DNA of 64,000 nt from Panax quinquefolius (taxonomy: Eukaryota; Streptophyta; Magnoliopsida; Apiales; Araliaceae), in the NCBI GenBank assembly GCA_020205615.1, contig CM035165.1, positions 25,708,950 through 25,772,949 of the forward strand, read 5' to 3'. Made by a program: the position numbers and the translations under genes. How positions within the stretch are numbered: position 1 is the stretch's first letter; every line of letters begins with the position of its first letter. Below are positions 46,887 to 58,872 of this stretch, one piece after another. The notes under the pieces were generated by a model that ran no database searches, was not told where the DNA came from, and worked only from the letters and a program-made list of their open reading frames with translations.

Positions 46887-46888
46887 GT

Positions 46889-46900
46889 TGGTATCAAAGC
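46889..46900 (+). other. Element C primer binding site
   Basis: TGGTATCAAAGC two bases after the LTR end, the same as in element B. Confidence 0.9.
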
Positions 46901-47073
46901 TTAGGGATATGATCCCTAGCTAGGATGTGAGAATATAACTAGGAGGGGAGAGACGAGGAATTCCTTCGCTAGTATGACCTACCTAAGTTTATTTGATATT
47001 TAATTGGTCGATCAGAGTATATGGATAATGTGTTACATGTCAATTAACCTTTATTTTGTGGCAGTATTTGCAA

Positions 47074-47784
47074 ATGGCATCCGAAAATGTTGAGATAAGC
47101 AATGAAGCACATGAGACCGTTGAGACACCTTTAATCACTAACCAGGTTAATGTGATGTCAGACGAAGAAGAAATTAGAGATATCTACGTGGTGCGTGAAG
47201 AACTAATAGTTGCACCCGAGCTAGTTGCAGAGGTAACAGCTGAGAGTGAGGAAGAAGAGGAACCTGAAGAGAATTTATTAAAAGAATTTTATGATCAAAA
47301 TTTAGCATTACAAAGTCGTATTCATGAGTTAGAAGAGCAAAGCTAAAGAATCAAAGAAAGTGTCGTGGAGCAAAAGAGATGCAACCATTCAAAATTGTGT
47401 TACCGGATAAAGGATGCATGAATGAAGCACTCTTTGGCAGAGTATAAGATATTAGAGCTAGAATCTGAGAATGCTATGATCAAAGTTCTGATGAAAGCAG
47501 AAACAAATGAACGAAGGAGAATAGATGACGCATGGGTAAAAGTCGCACGATGTGTAGATATTGTAGAAAAAGACATCCGATCCAATAAAGCCAAAATAGA
47601 TGAAATGGATTTTTTTTTTGGACAACAATTGGAAGAATCCAACATCGAATTGAATTACTACCGCATAGTGGTCAACCCCAATTCGAGCATGGATCGGAGA
47701 ATAATGATTCAAATCATGGATCGAAATGGGACGAAGCACTTAAGGGTGGAATGTACTTTGGTTATAGCAAAGTCAAATCCATAG
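47074..47784 (+). pseudogene. Coiled-coil ORF in the gag position of element C
   Basis: It starts MASENVEISNEAHET, matching the first residues of element B gag, then diverges completely. It continues as an acidic stretch (EEEEEPEEN) and long charged, heptad-like helices such as ENLLKEFYDQNLALQSRIHELEEQ. A TAA after 47343 and a frameshift near 47420 separate it from 47422-47784, which continues the helical pattern. No capsid words and no zinc knuckle are present. The protease remnant follows within about 50 bp, so this replaces most of gag. Origin unknown: substitution by recombination or capture of a host coiled-coil exon. Confidence 0.6.
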
Positions 47785-47819
47785 AGTTTAAGTGAGAGCG
47801 TTTTTCGAGGAAACCGAAT

Positions 47820-48183
47820 GAAGTTATTACGTAAGTTAATGATAAACTCTTACGAAGTTTATACCTTATTAGATATCAGTTCTACTTACTCTTTAATTTT
47901 ACCTAGTTGTGTTCAATGTTTGAAGTTAACTCCAGAGAAGTTAGACTTTGATATATCTGCTGGGAGAAACCTTCATTACCTCCACTATTTATAAATCTTG
48001 TTCAAATCAACACTTTCACGAATAAATATTATTTATTTATATAATTAATTGTTTAATTTATTTATTTTATCCGTCGATCGTATCTCTCTTGAAAATACTT
48101 GCCTTTAATGTGATTTTAGGAATCGATTGGTTAACTACTCATCATGATTTTTTTAGTAAGGCTTTTGTAAGGTTGTTAGCTTT
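47820..48183 (+). pseudogene. Protease remnant of element C
   Basis: Aligned by eye with B's protease: the words EVYTLLD, LTPEKLDFD, LKILAFNVILGIDWLTTHH and KVVSF all have counterparts, but the catalytic DTG has become DIS and the frame is broken near 47975-48080. It is cut by the copia LTR at 48184. Confidence 0.75.
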
Positions 48184-48890
48184 TGAAAGTAATATTACAC
48201 AAGCCAACTCATGTTTGATGATAAAGCATATACTTTGCTAAATAATCTTGTTCATCTACATGATGATGTTTTATAATATGTGATAAACCCTAGATTGGTA
48301 CATACGCTTGCTCATTGGATGAGGATGATTGATCTCATGATCATTTGTGTGGAGACACTAAATCAAGTATGTAGTGCTTATTAGAATAAGTTCATCGAAC
48401 GGGCTCTACCAAGGAATACCTAAACAATTTGTGTACGATGAGTTATACTTGACTTATTCCTTAAGACCCTTAGGGTATATCAAAGGGTATGCTTGGGTAT
48501 AATAAGTTATACGTGGAGATAATGTACGATCAATAAAGAATCCACCACTTCTAATAAAAGAAGAGAATGTCCTATGTGAATAAATGTTATGTGAATTCAG
48601 AATAATAAATATTATTTATTTATATAAATTAATTGTTTAATTTATTTATTTAAATAAGATTAGGAATTGTTCTAATTGATTTATTCACAACGGCTTAATA
48701 TGGAGAACCTAAAGGTCACACCATAAAGGTAAGAAGAATAATTATTTAACAAGTTAATGGCATAATAAGTAATAATAGTTATATATTTAATTTAATCTAC
48801 GGGTGATAGAATAAATTAAATAGCCTTTTAATATTTATTATTTAATATTTTAGAAATATTAAATATAAAATCATTTATTCCTAATTAAAC
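48184..48890 (+). repeat. Copia 5' LTR, truncated
   Basis: Matches 53002 onward in patches with several deletions, for example after GATAAACCC and after AAATATAAA near 48870. About 0.7 kb remains of a 1.9 kb LTR. The right limit is approximate. Confidence 0.75.
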
Positions 48891-51800
48891 CACTAAAGTC
48901 ATATCATGCATATGATGATGTGTGATAATAAATGGGATTGATTATGACTATCGACCAATGCGATCGATTTTATTTTAGTTGATGCACGAATGTATGGGTT
49001 TTATTAAATGGGGTTCTCGCACGCCTTCTCTAATTTTTCTCGAATGTAAATTCTATCTCCTATATGTATTTCCTCGATCACGATCAAGGTTTCTATTTAT
49101 TTTAAATAGTTTGTAACAGAATAGTTAGAATTAATTTTTTTGAAAAATTGAGATCAAGGAGCAAGGAGCGCCAAGACCCGCTTTGTAATGGAGCCCGTTT
49201 AAATGTAATAGTTATATTTAAATATTATTTCGCACCCCTAGGGAGCTTGACCTTTTGGTTCATGTGGCTCTAGTGAACCAAACTGTAATAAAAGTCCATA
49301 ATCAATCCGCAGAATATAAGATTCTATACGTGTATGCTTATACTATATATATTATATATTATGCAAACATGTTTTGATGTTCATTAATATGACGCGTATT
49401 TAATATATATATATGTGTAATGCCGCTAAACAAGATGAGACAAATTAATAACAAACCCTCAATTTTTATATTAAGTCTAAGCTGCTCAAAGATATTTGGA
49501 ATATCGAACGCCGCTTTCTAGCATGATAAAATTAATGTAGTATTAATATTTAATATGAGTTTGTTAGGTCACCACAAGGCAAGTATTAAGTATTTAAGAT
49601 GTTAATTTATCACATTTGATGCTTTATAAAGAAAAATTGAACAATATTGTTTTTGTTGCGGTCACCACAAGGATGATATTTTTCTTTTTGAATATACGGA
49701 GTGCTAGTTTCGGACTTAACTCTGGATAATTTTTGATTCGGATGTGCACTCACTGATCAAAATAATCTAAGAGACAAAAGACAAGGAGTCGTATAGTTGA
49801 TGTAATTGACAAAAGTTGTCTCACCTATTTATTTATATATAGTTTGTTGTTGTGTCACCACAAGGCTATATACATTTGAAATGGGATCCTTATTCTCACT
49901 AGCAAATCTTTAATTAGATTTTGCCGAACTATATATCGAGGTTAATATAGTTTGAAGAAAAATAGTGGGAGATACCAATTTAAAACAAGACCTAATTTAT
50001 TTTGTAATTAATAAAAGAATGTATGTTAAAAATGTTGTTAATTACAAATTCATTTACGTAATTTTACAATGTCTAAAATTATTATCACCGTGAAGCATAT
50101 TAGATGCTAAATTAATCGATAATCAATTAAAACCTGGATTGGTTAAGGAATTTGAGAATAGTTCTCACGGCTAAAAAACTATCTTATGTCCTTAATACGC
50201 CTATCCCTCGCAACGGTTGCGTATAATGCCTCCGAGGAAGAGATTGCTACTTTAAAAGTGGCAAGATGATGCACATTGCTCAACGATCATGCTCAGATTC
50301 ATGAAAGTAATTGAGCTTAGTACAAGATGAAACTATGGATGCTTCTACTATATCCCGCACATCAAGTACTGATGGTGAGGAAAGGATCGATAGATATCGA
50401 CATTCTAAGGAGCTCTTCCGATTCAGAACGGCCAACGGCACTATAAGATGCATAAAAAGTTCTTAACATAATCAATTTGATTGATCAATTAGGACAACCG
50501 GTTTTGTCATGGATGGAGAGTCTGATTCGCTCATTAATTGTTGTGAATTTTTCATATGAACAAGCTTGATATCACCTCTACGATTTGCTTAACATATTGA
50601 AAAATGTTGAGTCATTTTTCCAACCAAGAAAGATCAAGTCTTACCGGTAGGGCCAAAAGGATCTTCCAAAAGAAGAACGATTCAAAGAAGGTATATAGAA
50701 AGGCAAAAACAAAGGATAATAAGAATAAAACGATACGGATAGAAGAAAGGAGTTTGCTTCCACTACAATAAGCCCGGACCTTTGGAAAGAAATAGCAAGA
50801 AGCACCTGCGTTCAAGGCTAACCAAAGAAGCTTAATGAAGTTTGATTACATAATACAATTTTGTTCAAGATTTAAAATAAATTTTTCTTTAAGTCAAGGT
50901 TCTACTTGGGTATTGATAACCGACTTTGGTTATCATAAATATAGATTTATGAAGGACCAAGGTATAGAAAGTTAAACAAGATAAGTAATCCTATGTGTGG
51001 AAATGAATAAAGGTCACGATTAGCCATAGAAACTTATAGTTTAGTTAATGCCTTACGGGCAAATCTATTAAGTCAATAAGTTGTTATCAGATTCCAGCTT
51101 CTTGTTAAAAATATTATTTCCATTTTATTGTTGGACAATGAAATCTTTGGTATTATAATTAAGAACAATTGTTGTTCATTTATAATAATAATGTTTTATA
51201 TAATCGAATATTACTTAATAAATTTTGTATACTTGATTTACATGAAAATAATTTTGCATATCGAAACAAATTAGTATAAGAAAAGGAGATGATCATTCAA
51301 AGAGTCGAATGTGTGTATTTGTCGAATACAATTGTGAATTATTTGAAAGGTTCAAAGAATTGAAGTGAAAACAAATTGGCAATGTATTAAGATTCTTTGA
51401 TTAGATCAAGGAATAAATACTTGTGCAATAAGTTTCTCGGATCATCTCAAATGGTTTTCATAAATGGACACATCCCGACACGCAATAATTGACGATGTAT
51501 CCTAATGAAAATCATACCTTGTTGGACGTGGTGCGGTCCATAATGATTTTATCGACATTCCAAAGATCCTTCTAGGATCATGTCCTGTAGAATGGTCACG
51601 TGACATAATGTAACCTCAAATCCAAAACCCCAAGACTCCATAAAAGTTATGGACGTGGAGGATTCTAATCTTAAGTATGTTAAGATAAGGGGTTGTCCAA
51701 CTTATGTGAAAAGGTTTCAAGGATAAGTTTGGGACAAGATTTGCATGTATGTACAGATTTGTGGGACATCCTAAAGTAAGTTTAGGGTATATGTTCTATA

Positions 51801-53000
51801 ATTCTACTTAGCAAAAGGTGTTTGTTACTTAAACACGCCGCTTTCTAAGATAAAATGTGTTTATTATCAAGGGGCTAGTGGAGGATAATAGATCTTGAAA
51901 AGTTCAAGAACCACAAAATACTATAAGTCAAATAAGAGGAACCAAAAGAGATGTACCTATTATACCATGGCAAAGATACCTAGAGGTATGGATTCATCAG
52001 CGGATGATGATGATGAGGTACACATCATGTAAGATGATGATCCAGAGTTACATTATGAGGTAAGACTTCTAGTGTACAAAAGGGTCAAATAGGGAGCATC
52101 GTGACATTTCTAGTATTATATGTTGATATACTACTGATGAGGAATAACATACTAATGCTACAATCAGAAATATAAAGTTGTTTAAACATTCCTCCATGAA
52201 TGGTTTGGGGAAGAGTATCTTAATTGGGGAGATAGTACAAGAGGATGCTCGACTTAACCCAAGGAACGATATTCATTTGATGCTAAAGTCGCTTTAATGG
52301 CAAACTCCAAGAGATGTCTCATGCCGATGAGCTATGGAGTGTATCTCTTAATAGTCCCTACTGCACTTTAAAAGAGAGGTCGTATGATGACAACTACGAT
52401 GCAATGAAATGTACGTAGACCCCGATGTCGATCACCATATTATGGGAAGACTTCCATCGATTTATAAATCCTTTCCATTGTTAACTTCGGTTGAAAACAT
52501 CTTAAAGTGCTTAACCGACACTAAGGATGTGATCATATTCATGGTGGGTCTAAATTAAAACTAGAGGGCTTAACAGACTCAAGTTTTTCTAAGATGCACT
52601 AAAATGACGTAAAATCCACTTTAAGGTAAAGCGTTATCTTGAACAAGTGCGTTGAATTGAAAGGTTCCAAACAAAGAAAGAGTTGCGGGTTTAGTGATAA
52701 AGACAAAGTATATAGCTATGAGCAGATGAAGTTCGCAAGTTGATTGTTTGGATTAAAAGTTCATTACATGTAACTAGGAATAGTTCCTAAGTCTCATCTT
52801 CGATCTAAACATGTGTCATGTGGCACTTTCATTTGATTATTAGAATCATTGAAAGATGGGAAAACACTATAGAGATAGTGGACTCTCATGAACAACATTA
52901 CATATCCATTAACTAAAGCTTATCCAATATGCTAGGATAATCGTCACTTTAGAAGAAGAGTATTAGATACCATGACGATTGGCTTTAGTCGAGTGGGAGA
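48891..53000 (+). pseudogene. Copia gag-pol remnant
   Basis: Recognisable pieces in broken frames: gag helix and knuckle near 50520-50810 (LDITSTICLT-like, then CHY-like with missing Cys), protease-like TWVL..D near 50905, integrase-side KNIIS near 51105 with a GAG-pre-integrase-like stretch to 51500, RT LYVD-ILLM near 52120-52150, and RNase H-like sequence to about 52950. The stretch 48900-50250 is non-coding leader with three TCACCACAAGG words (49567, 49661, 49855). A purine tract (GTGGGAGA) ends at 53000. Confidence 0.75.
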
Positions 53001-53001
53001 T

Positions 53002-54872
53002 TGAAAGTAATATTACACACAAGCCAATCATGTTTGATGATAAAACATATACTTTGAACAATCTTGTTCATTTATTAATAAAAGTATTAATTTATTAAAG
53101 GCTTTTAATTATCTACATGATGTTGTTTTATAATATGTGATAAACCCATAGTTTTAAGTAATGCTTTTAGAATAATGATGATGATCATTCTAATGAGATC
53201 TAAATTCTTTGAAAGCTTAAAACTAAAATAGTTCCCAATCGTTGATTACTAAATTGGGGATTAGTGAATCCGGATAGATTGGTACATACGTTGCTTTTCA
53301 TTGGATGAGGATGATTGATCTCATGATCATTTGTGTGGAGACACTAAAGCAAGTATGTAGGTGCTTATTAGAGAATAAGTTCACCGAACGTGGCTCGCTA
53401 AGGAATACCTAATGGAGTTTTATTTGTATGCATTAATCAGAATTCTGTAGTGATAGTAGACAAGTAATCCTTGGACTTGAGATCATCATAGTATCTTGTG
53501 TATGATGAGTTATACTTTGACTTATTCCCTTAAGACCCTTTAGGTATATCAAAGGTATGCTTGGGTATAATAAGTTGCACATGGAGATAATGTATGATCA
53601 ATAAAGAATCCACCACTTAATAAAAGAAGAGAAATGTCCTATGTGATTCGATAAATGACAACCCAGAGAGTCCTTGGTTAAGGTAGAATGAAATTAGAAA
53701 AGAGTTTCTAATTTGCATTATTTGAGTCAGTGCATTTAAGGATCGAAATACATATAATTAAATAAAATAAGACTTCGACGTAAATTCCATGTCTTATATT
53801 TAATCGGGACGTTGTATGGTGGAAGGATTGAATTCGTATTGCAGTAATTATTTACTCAAAGGTTCTTTTATGATTAATGTTGAAATCTATATTATCCGGA
53901 AAGTCGAGTGATAGTAGGAGGCTTATCCCTATCAGAGAATAAATATTATTTATTTAAATAAATTAATTGTTTAATTTATTTATTTAAATAAGATTAGAAT
54001 TGTTCTAATTGATTTATTCACAATAGGCTTAATATGGAGAACCTAAAGGGTCACACCATAAAAGGAAGAATAATTATTTAAGAAGTTAATGGCATAATCG
54101 TAATAATATGTTAAGTATGTTTAATTTAATCTATGGTGATAGAATAAATTAAATAGCTTAATATTTATTATTTAATATTTTAGAAATATTAAATATAAAT
54201 TAATAAGAGGAGTCTTATTAATATTATTACAATTATTATTATTTTAATTTCTAAAAGAGTTTAGGAATTAATTTAATATAAGTATTTCATTTATTCCTAA
54301 TTAGATTAGGAAGGAAAATTAGTTAAAGGAGTTTTAATTAATCATCCCTAATAAGATTATGGAGCTTAATTAATTAAAAGAATTTAATTAATTAAATAAA
54401 ACCCAATTCCTTAATTGTTAAGGTGGGTTGCCCACATCTATTAATAAGAGGAGTCTTATTATGGGTGAGGGTTGTTGACTTTTACAACAAACGACATAAT
54501 TCTAATTTGTTGGAGAGTACGCCCTTTCTATAGAGATAGAAAACTAGGGTTGAGCTAATACCCTTCTTCTTGAATTCCTATTCTTCCTTGGTGGATCACC
54601 CCAGAGGCCAAACACATGGGTGGCTAACGTTGATCAAAGGAAGGAGCCAAACCGGTGGATTCAAGTTGAACGAAAAGGATTGAGGTGAACTTGTACACGA
54701 GGAAGCTCGATCTTCAAGGGTATGATTTTATTCTTTATCTTTTCGCTTAATTAATAATTGTGCATAAAGGGTGATCCGGGTTTATGGTTTGTAAATTTTT
54801 AAACTCTGATTTTTACACGTTTCCGCACTTTTATGCAATTTGATTGCGTTCTTGAATATTACAAACCTAACA
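53002..54872 (+). repeat. Copia 3' LTR (1871 bp)
   Basis: Begins TGAAAGTAATATTACAC after the purine tract and ends CCTAACA. It includes AATAAGAGGAGTCTTATT, duplicated near 54200 and 54445. The part at 54120-54440 recurs inverted at 32425-32714. Confidence 0.85.
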
Positions 54873-55800
54873 AAGAGCCTCGATCCTTTCATTGTTGACT
54901 TCCTTGTGTGGAATGCACCGAAGCCGAACTTTCCATAGGGGACGTTGTGAATAACGGTGACAAGTTAATAGGTATCAATGTGGCGTGTTATCCAAGTCTT
55001 GGACGAGAGTCATAATTTTGAATGATATTTATGTTGTTAATAAATTTCCTGACGTATTCTTGAAGACTTCTTAGCCTACCCCTATAGTGTGAAATCAAAT
55101 TTTGTATTGACCCCAGTACAAAACCCATTTCTAAAACCGTTAAATATTTCTTCAACTAAAGTGAACGTAACATGCGCCAAAGACGTTGGCTCGAGCTGTT
55201 GAAGATTACGATCATACCATTCAATAACATCGTAGGAAAATTGAACATGGTAGCTAACGCGTTGAGTAGAAGATCGTATGCGATTACAAGTGCGAATATA
55301 CGAACCCACGTGAAGATAACGAATATACGAGTAGAATCGACTTTAATGGATAAAGTTAAAAAGTTCAAGCTACATATAGCCGGAGGATGATAAATGTGAA
55401 GAAGAATGTTTAAGAGGCGTTATTCTAGAAGCAAAAATCGATGAAGAGAGAAATCTCAACCCTCGATTTAATCGCCCATTTAAAAGTCTCGATCGAGTAG
55501 GAACTATGGCTTATAGACTCGTTTTACCGCCAAGTATGTCGGCGTGTTCATAACGCTTTTAACGATCGATGTTACATAAATATGTGGACGACCCAACCAC
55601 ATTATTAATTTAGAACCGGACGAGATAGCAGAAGATTTAACGTATGAGGAGATACGTGTTAACATCTTGGATAAGAAGGATCATATTCGACGCACAAAGG
55701 TTATACCTCAAGGGTTAGAATTTGAAGTGAAGTCAAGGTATCCTCACCTCTTCGACATACCAGGTACGTACGTAAATTTCGACGGGAGAAATTTTATAAG
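54873..55800 (+). pseudogene. Scrambled leader and pol remnants of element C
   Basis: 54873-55015 matches the PBS-leader repeat of the 1975-13444 element (compare 5392-5535), which is out of place here. An RT-start fragment (about 55040-55140), an RNase H end (RQRRWLELL and NALSRRS, 55172-55275), and integrase tail and chromodomain-like pieces (about 55490-55750, ending SRYPHLF) follow. The catalytic cores are missing. A weakened pre-PPT hairpin is at 55774-55794. Confidence 0.75.
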
Positions 55801-55810
55801 GAGGGGAGAT

Positions 55811-58358
55811 TGTGAGACCCCAGATTTTATGAATAAAGATTTAATTTTTTCAAAATATTTGTTTTTAATATTATGGTGTGGATTTGAGATAATGTTATAG
55901 TTATGGGTAATATTTATAAATTTTGCAAAGTACACAAGTTGTTATATAATATTCGATTGGTCAGGGAATATTCTTTTTTGTCAGAGAATATCCGTATTAT
56001 GAAGACAATCATTAGTGGACCCAAGAACTTAATTATTGTCGGATTGAGAAAACGACAAAAATATTTTATGAAAATAACGGCGGAAGTTTTACTGTTAATA
56101 ATGTTGAACTACTTGGTAGTAAAAGTATAGTAATACGCGTGGTTGCATAGTAGCACACGATATTGATTATTGATGCTTATGTGATAAGTCACTCAATTTT
56201 ATTTTATTGGTATTATTAATGTAATAAAACAGAATACTTTTATAAAGTTATTCTATAAATAGAATATATTATATTTTATTATGCATAGTGTTGCATAGTA
56301 TTTGCATAGTCTTTTGTATAGTAAAATCTTTTTATATAAAACAAAATACTTTTATGAATTTATTTGTTTTATTAGACAATATTTAGAATATATTATATTT
56401 TATTACGCATAGTGTTTAATAGTGCTGATAGTGTTTGCATAGTAAAATCTTTTTATATAAAACAAAATACTTTTATAAAGTTATTCGTTTTATTAGATTA
56501 TAAATAGAATATATTATATTTTATTTAAAAGATTTTACTTTAAATATGGACCGTCAGATTAAAGTAAATCAATCTGGACCGTTCATGAGTTATATATTAT
56601 ACAGTCCATTTTTCTATAAATAGAAGCTCATTCCTTTATTATTTCTTACAAATTCACTGAAACTCTAGAGAGATAAAACTATAGAGAGAAAGAAGAAAAG
56701 TATTCTGCTACTTCACGAGTCATATATCCAGTACTCTTCTTCTTAAAGTAGGGAATATTATTTATTGTACTCGTAAGGGGTGTTATTCTTTTGTATTCAT
56801 CAAGAGAACTTATGTTATTCCATTCTTTATTATTCCGTTGAATAACTCAGTACTGTGCTACCCTATACTTGGTGACATTCTTCTATTATTTCGTCTTTAC
56901 TATTCTATTGGAATATCATGTCTGTGCGTTTTACGCCGGACCTGATTCCATCTTTATTATTCTGTTGGAATATCCTGTCTGTGCATTTTACGCCGGACCT
57001 GATTTCGTCTTTATTATTATTCTGTTGGAATATCCTGTCTGTGCGTTTTACGCCAGACCTAATTCCGTCCTTATTAGTATTCTGTTGGAATAACCTGTCT
57101 ATGCGAAATACCGCATGCTTAGTGATTTCTATTGTTATTCCATTCTTTATTATTCTATTGGAACATCCTCCGCCGGCAAGTAATTTACTTTCGACTGGTT
57201 CTCGTTATTATTATTCTCGTTGAATAACGCATCATAAGCACCGCATGCATGGTGATTTCTTTTGTTATTCCATTCTTTATTATACTCGGTTGGTTAAAGT
57301 TTTGACTTCTATACTCCATGAAATTAGTGGAATATCCTCGATATTTGCGCTTCATCCAAAGTATCTTTTCATGGAAATATTCTTCTGAGCATTCTTGAAT
57401 TTTACTCTACAAGAAGTATCATGTTGACGATTTGGACGTTATTAGTTCCTGGATAAATTAATTCTTGAACTTGTTTTATTGAATTCTTATATCATTGTCA
57501 TCATTCTCATGTTTATATTATGTTGAAAGTCATCTGTGGCCTATAGTGCATGAATGGACATGGTATGATTATGACCAGGGATTATTCGGTATAATCATGA
57601 CCGTAATTTTACAAATGATGTGGAAAAAAGTCCTCGTTGGTAGTAGTGCGATGATGGGCAGCTTTTGGTATGATTATGGCTATGGATTCTCTTCTACCAA
57701 GGGTGCAAAGATGAATTGTTTTATGGCATGATCATGACCATTAATGAATACACAAATATTCTTGGCCCGTGGTGCATGGATAATTGTGGTCGTGATACTA
57801 AAGAATATCCTTGGTAGTAGAATGCGGGGTGATTCTATGATGTGGATTATTTATTTGTGAATCTCAAACGATAAAAGTCATGAAAACCTTTTAAATCATA
57901 GAAGATAGTAGATTTTATTCTCTACTTGACTCTTCTAATGGATTTCTTATTGTTCTGCAGTTAAACTTGATGTTTGTTATATTTTATCGGGTTTAACACT
58001 ATGAAGGCTATTGATAATTTATTCGCATTATCTTAGTCATAATATTTCATCGGGCTAGTTGAGCTCACCTTTCTTTCACTATTCTCTTCAAGAAATGAGA
58101 ACGAGCTTTGGATTTAGCCTGGGGAACGGAGTGATGGTCAGGATGATAGTATTAGCTAGTAGTCCTCACTATTCTGTTAAATAGTGTGACAATAAATATA
58201 ATGAGGACTTATTCTGAGAGTGGATATTGTCTAGAAGACATTATTTGTATTAAAACTCACAGCTCTCTTTTTGTATATTAAAGAATGTATTTGTATTCTG
58301 TACCATGTATTTGGCAACTCAGAATAGGTGATGTATACCTAATTTTGGGGGCGTCACA
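55811..58358 (+). repeat. Element C 3' LTR (2548 bp)
   Basis: Begins TGTGAGACCCC after AAGGAGGGGAGA and ends GGGGGCGTCACA. TATA at 56615. Tandem TATTCTGTTGGAATATCC-type units (about 56880-57100) occupy the place of the TATTCACG minisatellite of its relatives. Decayed hairpin units lie at about 57540-57800. Confidence 0.93.
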
Positions 58359-58363
58359 ACCGG

Positions 58364-58662
58364 GTAGCTCAATAGTTTAATGGTAAAACTTTCGCCGTTA
58401 TTTTTATAAAAAGATATTCTGTCGTTTTCTAACTACGACAATACTTACGTTGTGGGATTCACCAATGATTGTGCTGTCGTACGAATATTCTATGTTAAAA
58501 CGAATATTCTCCGACCAATCAAATATTTTATAACAACTTGTTTACTTTGCAAAATTTATAAATATTACCCACAACTATAACATTATATCAAATCCACACC
58601 ATAATATTCAAAAATATATTTTGAGAAAAATTAATCTTTATTCATAAAAGTTGTGTCTTACA
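58364..58662 (-). repeat. Element B 5' LTR, remaining part
   Basis: Continues the LTR interrupted at 45244 and ends at the TGTAAGACAC start (- strand) next to the TSD GCATT at 58663-58667. Confidence 0.93.
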
Positions 58663-58667
58663 GCATT

Positions 58668-58867
58668 TGATTGTATGCAAAAGAATAATGTTATTTTTCT
58701 TCTCCCAATGATATTTTTCTTCTCCCTCTTTGTTATCATAAAAAATGGGGGTGGGGAGAAATAGTATAGATTAATTTTCAGAACCTGCAGAAGAAGAGGT
58801 TAGAATCTGAAAAAAACATCTTTTAAAGATTTAGTTGCCTATTTGTCTCTTGATCAAACGGTAGGAA
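58668..58867 (-). other. SIRE-like element internal segment, no gene seen
   Basis: The direct continuation of 35557 once element B is discounted. It contains TTCTTCTCCC repeats, purine-rich on the element's strand. Too short to hold pol. Confidence 0.5.
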
Positions 58868-58872
58868 GCTTG

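Larger units (their letters stand above)
48184..54872 (+). mobile_element. Decayed copia element within element C
   Basis: LTR-like ends start TGAAAGTAATATTACAC at 48184 and 53002; the right end is ...AAACCTAACA at 54872. The internal order gag, knuckle, protease, integrase region, RT, RNase H is that of Ty1/copia. No TSD is found (GCTTT left, AAAGA right), and the right flank does not continue the left flank. Confidence 0.85.
45245..58358 (+). mobile_element. Element C: internally rearranged relative of B, inserted in B's 5' LTR
   Basis: TSD ACCGG on both sides. LTRs are 45245-46886 (internally deleted) and 55811-58358. The internal region has a PBS, a coiled-coil ORF in the gag position, a protease remnant, a nested copia, then scrambled leader/pol remnants and a PPT (AAGGAGGGGAGA) before 55811. 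RT and integrase cores are essentially gone, so it is non-autonomous. Confidence 0.92.
35563..58662 (-). mobile_element. Element B: Tekay-like Ty3/gypsy, nearly complete, with a nested insertion in its 5' LTR
   Basis: Flanked by the perfect TSD GCATT (35558-35562 and 58663-58667). LTR ends are TGTAAGACCCC-type and GGGGGCGTCACA, shared with the 1975-13444 element. Internal region 38095-42928 holds PPT, pol, gag and PBS in - strand order. The 5' LTR is 42929-45244 plus 58364-58662, split by element C. Few stops in pol suggest a younger insertion than element A. Confidence 0.95.

Noticed and set aside
55082..55368. Minus-strand ORFs opposite element C remnants
   Set aside because: Antisense shadows of the RNase H remnant RQRRWLELL...NALSRRS on the + strand.
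56869..57223. Overlapping ORFs with repeated LLEYPVCAFYAGPDS-like peptide
   Set aside because: Translation of tandem units in element C's LTR; open in more than one frame and without a counterpart in the 5' LTR frame.
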